64,000 bases of DNA, taken from Anagrus nilaparvatae. Taxonomy: Eukaryota; Arthropoda; Insecta; Hymenoptera; Mymaridae. How positions within the stretch are numbered: position 1 is the first letter of the stretch; each line of letters begins with the position of its first letter. The position numbers and the translations under genes are program-made. Shown one piece after another: positions 57,381 through 64,000 of the stretch. The stretch covers positions 9,528,001-9,592,000 of the forward strand of contig JAKSXM010000263.1 in the NCBI GenBank assembly GCA_022575985.1. The letters are read 5' to 3'. A model generated the notes under the pieces. That model ran no database searches. It saw only the letters and a list, made by a program, of their open reading frames with translations, and was not told where the DNA came from.

Positions 57381-57523
57381 CCGAGGTGGTCCAATAATCA
57401 TTCCAGTCCAATGTGTTAAAGTCATATCATCATCATTTTCTAATCCCCAGCTGATTGTTCCATCACCAACACCTTTTTGTCCTTGCTCTAATTCTTCTAG
57501 GAGTCGGAAATTTCTTGGAACTA
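57381..57523 (-). CDS. Uev1A: Ubiquitin-conjugating enzyme variant Uev1/Mms2, first visible coding exon
   Basis: Acceptor AATCTTTTTTAG (57535-57524) and donor GTACGA (57380-57375) enclose 2 + 141 nt. The exon reads [20 protein letters not shown], then [15 protein letters not shown] and TGMIIGPPR, the near-invariant N-terminal region of animal UEV proteins. The first two bases complete a codon begun in the previous exon (phase 1), so a very short upstream exon with the initiator Met must exist; I did not find it in 57524-64000. The partner of Uev1 is Ubc13, and the complex makes K63-linked ubiquitin chains. With the other two exons the visible protein is 135 residues of an expected ~145. Confidence 0.95.
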
Positions 57524-57789
57524 CTAAAAAAGATTTCAGTTTAATATAGCAGATAAAAAAAAATTTTATTTTAAACAAGAAATTTATTGTTTATTTAATT
57601 AAGGATTACTAAATTAAAAAAAAAAATAATTTTTTTTTTCTATTTCACTAAGGCGATATTTTAACCAATACTTTACAAAGCGGACTTAAATAACCCATTG
57701 CATCTTTGTCTAAAAAAGATAAAAAATTGTGTATTAGTGTCCCTAATTTATTATCATTTTATATTATTATATAATTTATATAATTTTTT

Positions 57790-57985
57790 TCTGAAAGTAC
57801 TACCAAAAATAAGTAACCAACCGAATTTTTAGCCTCCCATAGCGAAATCTTGATTTTTGGCAACCATTTTTGTGTTTTTGACTATCGTAAAAAATGTAAG
57901 AAAAATGAGTCATAATTTTTTTTATTATTGATGTAAAAAACTCACATTAGCATGAAAAATTTTTTCCTTAATAAAATTATTCAAA
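57790..57985. repeat. Fragment of the 37.2-kb palindromic family
   Basis: CTGAAAGTACTACCAAAAAT, TAAGTAACCA, TTTTTAGCCTCCC and AAAAATGAGTCATAATTTTT match 37305-37495 at high identity. It lies about 270 bp upstream of the Uev1A exon 2 acceptor. Confidence 0.8.
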
Positions 57986-58960
57986 CTTTATTCATATTGA
58001 TCATTGTTTAAATTCTCGTTTATTAAACAGTTAATAACTTTGTTGTTTTGATGAAAAATTCAAAGTTTACCATCTCTCAGGAAATATGTGTGGTGTGGCT
58101 AAAATACGTTTTAGCATTCATTTATTTTTATTTGCATGCATTTTCAATTTCAAAACATTATCAGGTAGTCATTTGGATTTTGTTGCAGGGGTTCTCACCT
58201 GAACTTTTGACTGTTTAAAATCAAATGGTGTGGTAATGTCACTTTCTTGAACGGGAAGGGATGAGCTTGTTTGTCAGGCAGCTTAAAGTAATATTTGAGT
58301 TTCATAAATTCATAATTTCAAAAATTTGTGTGATTTCAATCATTTGTGTTTTTTTAATTCATGTGTCTTTCATACCATCATTCATTCAATCAAGTCATTA
58401 TCATATTTAGGTTTCTGGTCATCATGTCTACATATTGACAAGGTGGTGGATCCAGAGATCAAGTTTCATCAAATTATACATGTATTATTTATACTTTTAT
58501 CAATTGTATATAGACTCTTTATCTTCAAAATATTGTTAAATTGTTATTCTAAAATTTTATTTTATATTGTTAATTAAAATCAACAAATTCTAGTCATGTT
58601 AAAAATAATTTTTGAATTGTATAAATTTAATTTTGTAAATAATTGATTTGTGTAGAAGGCAAATCAAAGTGTTATTAGTTTTAAGAGCTTTGTTATTGAC
58701 AATTATTTTAAATTTCATATTATTACATTTTATCTAACTCTCTTTACTAAAATTTAAATTATTATTTCATTTTTTTGTAAATTTTGTGTAATTTTTCATA
58801 TTCTCAATAATTAATTCTACAAATCAAATCATTTTGATATCAATTTTATATAGTATTTTTTAATTTATTATTGTAAAATTTAATTCTTTTTCATTTAAAT
58901 TCAATATCATTACCAATTCTAATTTTCTTATATTTTTTAAATATGCTTTTTTTCATCTTA
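57986..58960 (+). other. Possible copia-type internal remnant without readable domains
   Basis: Lies immediately 5' of a polypurine tract and LTR, so it should be the 3' end of a retrotransposon interior. The 83-codon frame at 58326-58577 shows no recognisable domain. Otherwise AT-rich. Confidence 0.35.
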
Positions 58961-58961
58961 T

Positions 58962-59850
58962 GAAGTGGGAGAATGTTAGAAATTGGATAGATATAATTGT
59001 TAGTAAATTAGATAAGTATAATATATGTAAATTACGTGTATACACAATTTTCATATTATAAATGTAATAGCGCTCGTGTCGACCCCCCTAACTTGTATAA
59101 CGGCGCACAGTATAGTAAAAAAAAAAAAAAAGTGGCCAAAAATCGGCTTCAACGCAATTTCTTATGAAAAAAAATTCTGCTGGATGAAAAATAACCGTTT
59201 TTGTGTATACTAAATGATAGGCTACCGAGATAAAAAAAAATCTTTTTTTTTTATTTTTTTAGCTGCTGAATGAAAAAAAAATATTTTTTTTACCATAAAA
59301 AGGTAAAATATTTATATTTTTAAAATAAAAAAAATTAGGTACAGCTCTGTATTAAAATATATACATAAATGATAAATAAACCCAAAAAAAGTGTATTAGT
59401 ATAATTATACATGGTTGTATGCAGTATAAAGATGTGTTAGTCAACATTTGCAATTTAGTCAAAAAATTAAAAAAAAAAATGAAAAATTTGATTTTTCTAT
59501 TTTTAATTATATTTAAAACTTAAAATAAAGTATTTTTTTTTATGTCTTTAAATAGTTTATATTTCTTATACTTTAAAAAAAATTTTTGATCTCGGTAGCC
59601 TATCATTTAGTATACACAAAAACGGTCATTTTCCATCCAGCAGAATTTTTTTTAATAAGAAATTGCGTTGAAGCCGATTTTTTGCTACATTTTTTTTTTT
59701 TACAACACTGTGCGGCGTCCCTTTCAGTACGTCGTAAACCTTCATGTATACAAAACATGAAAACGAGATATATGTTAATAAATATATTTCAAAATAATAT
59801 TGTGTTTAATTATTTATTTAATTATAATAACCTGTGCGTCAACAAACATA
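58962..59850 (+). repeat. copia-type 3' LTR, interrupted
   Basis: Polypurine tract GAAGTGGGAGAA (58962-58973) abuts TGTTAGAAATTGG. The LTR contains TATAAATG and later AATAAATAT, a plausible promoter and poly(A) signal, and ends around AACCTGTGCGTCAACA near 59845. It is split by the Transib-like element at 59106-59712. No matching 5' LTR is in the window. Confidence 0.6.
59106..59712. mobile_element. 607-bp Transib-like MITE
   Basis: Termini are CACAGTATAGTAAAAAAA (left) and, inverted, CACAGTGTTGTAAAAAAA (right). A 5-bp GC-rich duplication CGGCG lies at 59101-59105 and 59713-59717. Inverted repeats of about 150 bp include AATCGGCTTCAACGCAATTT and GTGTATACTAAATGATAGGC. CAC-initial ends with a 5-bp GC-rich duplication are diagnostic of Transib, the relative of RAG1; the right end is identical to the RSS heptamer. 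No transposase is present. Confidence 0.82.
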
Positions 59851-60429
59851 AAAAAGCACCAAATTTAAAATACAACTAAGAGTTAATAAATGTTTGTTAT
59901 TACTATTATTAGAGTTTTTTTTTTGTCAAGGGAATCTCGTGAATCTTGCATCACCCATGGAGTGTTTGCGGGCCTTAAAAGGTGCTTTTCGGGAAAATAG
60001 TTAAAAATCATAAGTATAATAGACTGCCAAAAAAAAAATCGACTTTTCGATTTTTTAAGGTGCTCAAGCGTTTTTGGATGTCATTTAATGAAAAAATAAG
60101 TTCTACGTAAACCGCATCTAAAAATATTTAGTCGTTGGACAGCGCCAAAGCATTTTCGATTTTTGAAAATGAGCTCAGGAACGTCGGGCGGGACTTAAGC
60201 TACTAAATTTAAAAGGCAACATAAAAATAAAATTTCGGGGGGTATTTCATAGTTTTTTTGGTCGCTAAGAACGATGGAATCATCTATTTTGGATTATTTT
60301 TTTAAGGTAAAAAGTTATGAGCTAATTTCAGTGGTAAAAATATCAAAAATTGGACAGTTTTTGACGTCAAAAACTTGCTGCGGACTAAAAAATGTTTAGA
60401 AATTATTTTAAAAAGACATTCCGCATGTT
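59851..60429. other. Mixed stretch with a LINE-tail scrap
   Basis: TGTTTGCGGGCCTTAAAAGG at 59967 resembles the R1-like tail near 57030. From 60230 on, GGTCGCTAAGAACGATGGAA and GGGTCGCTAAAAATGATGAA are two versions of the motif shared among element ends in this window. Confidence 0.4.
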
Positions 60430-61650
60430 TTTTGGGTCGCTAAAAATGATGAAGTTGGTTGTTTTTATTTATTCTTGACAGATTCAGAGTAATGGGGCAA
60501 ATATTGCAGCTTGATTTTCCAAATTTAGCATTTTTTTGAGTTAAATAACTGTGAAACGTGCACAGAAATTTTCTGAACCTCTAGAAAGGTAAATTATCAT
60601 ATTTTTGTGTTTTTCTAAGTAGTGCAGAATTAATTGCTTAGATTTTTTTTAAGGGTGCTAGTTTAGTTCAGTGTTACCACAATATCATAAAATATGGTTT
60701 TCAGGCAATTTTCCAAATAATGCTGTTATCTTGCAATTCAACCAAAATACTTCCAGTTAGTTTCATTTTTTTGCATTAAATATAACTTTCAATGCCCGTA
60801 ATCAGCAGTTTTTTAGTACCGATTCTCTTATCGTAATAGTTGTTAATAAACCAAATTTCCATTTTCGGCCCTAAATGACCAATTTTTAAATTGCTACAAA
60901 AATTGAAATTTTCATTAAAAATAGGTCTTATAGGTCTCAAAAATTTTGTACAAACTTTAAATTTCCAAAATTTTTTTACTTGTTTGTTTTCAATTTTTCG
61001 TTTAGCAGATATGATAATTTAAAGACAGAGTCTCAATTTGAGGTTTTTACAAAAAAATCATACTTTATCATTAAATTTGTAGAATCATATTTCGGAAATA
61101 TCTAAAGCTAAAAGGACGAGTAAGAAATTTTCGGAAACTTGGAACTTACAAAAATTTGTTGTGAAAAATAAAACTCAATTTTATCAAAAATTAAAATTTT
61201 AGCACCAATTTAAAAATTGGTCATTTAGTTCCGAAAATGGGCATTAGGTTTATTAATTATTACGATGAGAGAATCGGTGAAGAAAAATTACCAATTACGG
61301 GGATTGAAAGGTGTATTTTATACAAAAAAAAAAATGAGAACAACTGGAAATATTTTGGTTAAATTGCAAGATGACAGCCTTATTTGGAAAATTGCCTGAA
61401 AACATTTTATGACATTGTGGTAACACTGAACTAAACAAGCACCCTTAAAAAAAATCTAAGCAATTAATTCTGCGCTAGTTGGAAAAACACAAAAATATAA
61501 TTTACCTTTCTAGAGGTTCAGAAAAGTTATCTGTACGCTTGACAGTCATTTAACTAAAAAAAATGCTAAATTTGGAAAATCAAGCTGCAATATTTGCCCC
61601 ATTACTCTGAATCTGTCAAGAATAAATAAAAATAACCAACTTTATCGTTT
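60430..61650. mobile_element. 1.2-kb palindromic element
   Basis: Arms of about 560 bp mirror each other around 61000-61060: TGATGAAGTTGGTTG with CAACCAACTTTATCG, ATTACTCTGAATCTGTCAAG with its inverse, AGAGGTTCAGAAAA, TTGCCTGAAAACATTTTATG and ATTTAAAAATTGGTCATTTA. No gene is present. Parts of the arms also occur at 23480-23650. No target duplication could be fixed. Confidence 0.75.
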
Positions 61651-62214
61651 TTCGAAAATTTATAGCTCTTTTTATGGGAGAAAGGTTGGTCCTTTTTTTT
61701 TTTTTTTTTTTAACATTTGTCAAAATTTTTCCTATTGCATTTTTTTTTATGTTCTGGTTAATTCCTGTACAAAAATAGTAAACAAATAAAACAAAACCAC
61801 TTTTTTCAAAATCGGTCGAGCCGATCCCGAGATAATCTGTCCGCCGTGGAGCAAGATTTTTTTTTTCCGGCGCAACTTCAACGCCACCTATATTGAAGCC
61901 AAAAAGTGGGCATCGAAAAAAAAATTTTTTTTTGTGTTATTTTAACCTTCATTAAATATCATGTAAAATTTGAAAGCTCTAATAAACATACTTTTTGAGT
62001 AAAATAATTTTTACAAAATCATTGCAAAAACACAAAATTTCACTGACTTGGTATCTTAAACCTTAAGATAGAATTTAACTTTAAGAATATGAGACGTGTT
62101 TTTATTGTGAGAGACACTTGGTGAAACTGGGTATTGACGGAGGAAGAACGGGTTCAATATGCCTTATTATAGGAGTAAGGGTTAAATGGACTCAGAAGAA
62201 TTTTGGTCCGAATT
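61651..62214. other. Gene-free stretch
   Basis: Contains a 20-odd T run near 61698 and GGCGCAACTTCAACGCCACC near 61870. Nothing with supported function was seen. Confidence 0.4.
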
Positions 62215-62460
62215 TTGATTTAGGCTCTTAAAATAATCCAGACGCAGGGAATTAGAATAAATTAGGTTTAAAGACTTAGAATAATTTAATTTTAGGAAAT
62301 TAAAGTAATTTGATTCGGAAAATAGGATAAAAAGGGGTTTAGGTACTTAAAATGAGTTTAATTTAGGAACTTAAAATAATTTGAGATCAGGGAAATAAAA
62401 TAATTTCAACTTAAGACTTAGACTAATTTGGGCTGAATTACTTGGAATAATATTGATTAA
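62215..62460. repeat. Irregular ~25-35-bp repeats (ACTTAGAATAATTT type)
   Basis: Words such as TTAGAATAATTTAATTTAGG, TTAAAATAATTTGAGATCAG and TTAGACTAATTTGGGCT follow one another with variable spacing. It is a degenerate minisatellite. Confidence 0.55.
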
Positions 62461-62789
62461 AGGTAATATAATTTTCAAAAATCGTTTCAGAATAATATTG
62501 GGTTTATATATTAGAGAAATTATATAATAATTTAAAATGACTTATATTTAGGGTAAAATCAAATCATGGGATTTAAAAAAGATAAGTAAATTTTGAAGTT
62601 CCTTAAATTAGCTTTTTGAAAATGTAGGAGTCATAGATTCGATTTTCGAGATGAAGTTTCATCAAAGCAGGTCTTTTGAATAAAAATTGGAATAGCTGAG
62701 CAAAAATTGATTTTTAAAATCTATTTTTCAATGGAGAAAAAAAATGAACAATGAAAACCATCTTTTGATAATAAGACCCAATAGTATAT

Positions 62790-62990
62790 TACGACCCTAG
62801 GCCAGAAAAAGAAAGGATGGCCCAAAATAAATTACGTTCCGAGGCGAAGCCGCGGATGGTAAGCTGCTATTTGGGTCAATCTTTGTTTATGGCCGAGGGT
62901 CGTATAAAATTTTTCAGCGGTCGTGGCGAGAAAACACGTCTTTGCCGGACGCTCAGCGTATATGTGTGAAATACGTGTTTTCGAGCCGCA
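62790..62990. repeat. Double-hairpin module, copy 1
   Basis: Hairpin one (62790-62904) pairs TACGACCCTAGGCCAGAAAA with TTTATGGCCGAGGGTCGTA and has the centre AGGCGAAGCC. Hairpin two (about 62926-62989) pairs GCGAGAAAACACGTC with ATACGTGTTTTCGAGC around TTGCCGGACGCTCAGCG. The same module recurs 354 bp downstream. Confidence 0.8.
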
Positions 62991-63143
62991 AACCAGAAAA
63001 ATAAATTTTTATGCAGGCATGAAAAAATAACGTAAACAAGAAGTAAATGGATAATTATTGTATTATGAAGTCTTTTGCCTGAGAGTAATAAAAATATTAG
63101 AATTTTTTATCAGCATAGGAATACATCTCCAGAATTAGTATAT

Positions 63144-63348
63144 TACGACCCATGGCCAGAAAAGTAAAGAATAGCCCAAATCGCATGTACATTACCTTCC
63201 GAGGCGAAGCCGAGGATGGTAAACTGCGATTTGGGGCATTCTTTTTTTATGGCCCAGGGTCGTATACGATTTTTCTGCATCAGTGGCGAGAAAACACGTC
63301 TTTTCCGGACGCGCAGCGGCCGGGAAATACGTGCTTTCTGGCCGCTGA
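63144..63348. repeat. Double-hairpin module, copy 2
   Basis: Same order as copy 1: TACGACCCATGGCCAGAAAA pairs with the inverse GGCCCAGGGTCGTA across the centre GAGGCGAAGCCGAGG; then GCGAGAAAACACGTC pairs with ATACGTGCTTTCTGGC-type sequence. The first hairpin is about 120 bp with 50-bp arms. The 83-codon open frame through it is a consequence of GC-richness. Confidence 0.8.
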
Positions 63349-64000
63349 CCAGAAAAAAATATTTTATAACAGATTCGGGTATTTAAAATTTTATTTGAAA
63401 TAAATTAATTTTATAAAGAAATAATTTAAAAGAGTAATTATTCTGCGCGCGCTGGGCGCGCGGCTATTCTAGTGGAAAATTATATAAAGATGTATTAAAA
63501 ATGTGAAATTATTCTAAAACAGGCTAAAATTGACCTTAATGGCCGAAATCAAAATTTTTTTTATGATAGATCGATGGGATTTCGGTTAAGAAAAATTTTG
63601 AAAAAAAAATTTTCAAAAAAAAAATGGCGGAAAATGAGATAATGCGATTTTTCTTAAAACACATTTTCCGGAATTTCTCGGGGGTTTTCCGAAAAACTAA
63701 TGGCAGAAATGGATTTACTGAAGGTTTCCCAACATATATACTCTTTCAGAATTTTTTTTCAAGCTTATACACATGATTTTTTACTATTTTCCCGAAAAGC
63801 ACTAACGCTGGCCGAGAGCCGCCTAATGATTTTGGTTGGTCATAACTCGGGCTGTTTAAGATCTAGAAGGCTAAAAACTTCAGGATTTTCCTATCTTTAT
63901 GTTATAAAAACATGTAATGTAATGTAATGTAATTGATTACCGACTTATACGTATACATGAGGATAATCCACATGCATCCCACAGGGCCCCGATTTTCGAA
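63349..64000. other. Terminal stretch with small repeats
   Basis: Contains a GC hairpin GCGCGCGCTGGGCGCGCG at 63443-63460 and four TGTAA-type units at 63912-63933. No supported gene. Confidence 0.45.

Noticed and set aside
58190..58240. Candidate Uev1A exon 1 donor on the minus strand (TTCAG-GTGAGA)
   Set aside because: In the phase needed to join exon 2 there is an upstream stop and no ATG after it.
63152..63403. 83-codon open frame
   Set aside because: It traverses the double-hairpin module copy 2; openness follows from the GC-rich palindromic sequence, with no codon evidence.
1..64000. Endogenous viral genes
   Set aside because: All reverse-transcriptase, integrase and RNase H remnants fit retrotransposons; no capsid, envelope or viral polymerase signature was recognised.

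Overview
The window looks like transposon-saturated intergenic and intronic DNA from a very AT-rich insect genome. A parasitoid wasp is a guess, not a demonstration. Three points support an animal and probably insect origin: a spliced Uev1/UBE2V-type gene with introns of about 15 and 22 kb; remnants of piggyBac, R1-like, CR1-like, Penelope-like, copia and gypsy elements; and many hairpin MITEs. No bacterial, phage or CRISPR signature was seen. The only host gene I can defend is Uev1A/Mms2 on the minus strand. Three of its coding exons are visible (57523-57381, 35369-35244, 19789-19649), and they join in phase to give 135 residues plus the stop. The first coding exon was not found.

Layout. 1-1.6 kb: inverted-repeat element around a ~176-bp satellite. 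1.8-2.3 kb (minus): unrecognised coding-like remnant. 2.6-11.7 kb: internally deleted copia-like LTR element with a piggyBac-like element (6.7-9.5 kb) inside it. 11.7-12.9 kb: R1-like LINE remnant (minus). 13.1-15.0 kb: a duplicated segment, one copy carrying a 971-bp MITE with TTAA target duplication. 15.2-17.4 kb: gypsy integrase and copia pol remnants and a tRNA-like pseudogene. 19.6-57.5 kb: Uev1A, with its introns filled by mobile elements. The longest of these is a 6.75-kb DNA transposon (25492-32240) with 857-bp terminal inverted repeats, a 4-bp target duplication and a four-exon transposase-like gene.

Intron 3 (19.8-35.2 kb) also holds a 3-kb long-TIR element with a CR1 fragment, a 2.2-kb TIR element and a 1.9-kb giant palindrome. 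Two hAT-type MITEs there sit inside other elements with clean 8-bp target duplications. Intron 2 (35.4-57.4 kb) holds a PIF1-helicase pseudogene split by two insertions, two Penelope-like GIY-YIG remnants (one with a hammerhead-like repeat), CR1-like LINE pieces, satellite arrays and several foldback elements. Upstream of exon 2 are a copia-type LTR split by a Transib-like MITE (CACAGTG end, CGGCG duplication), a 1.2-kb palindrome and two copies of a double-hairpin module.

No operon-like organisation exists. The interactions seen are nesting of elements, probable trans-mobilisation of non-autonomous copies, and short motifs and satellites shared between element families.
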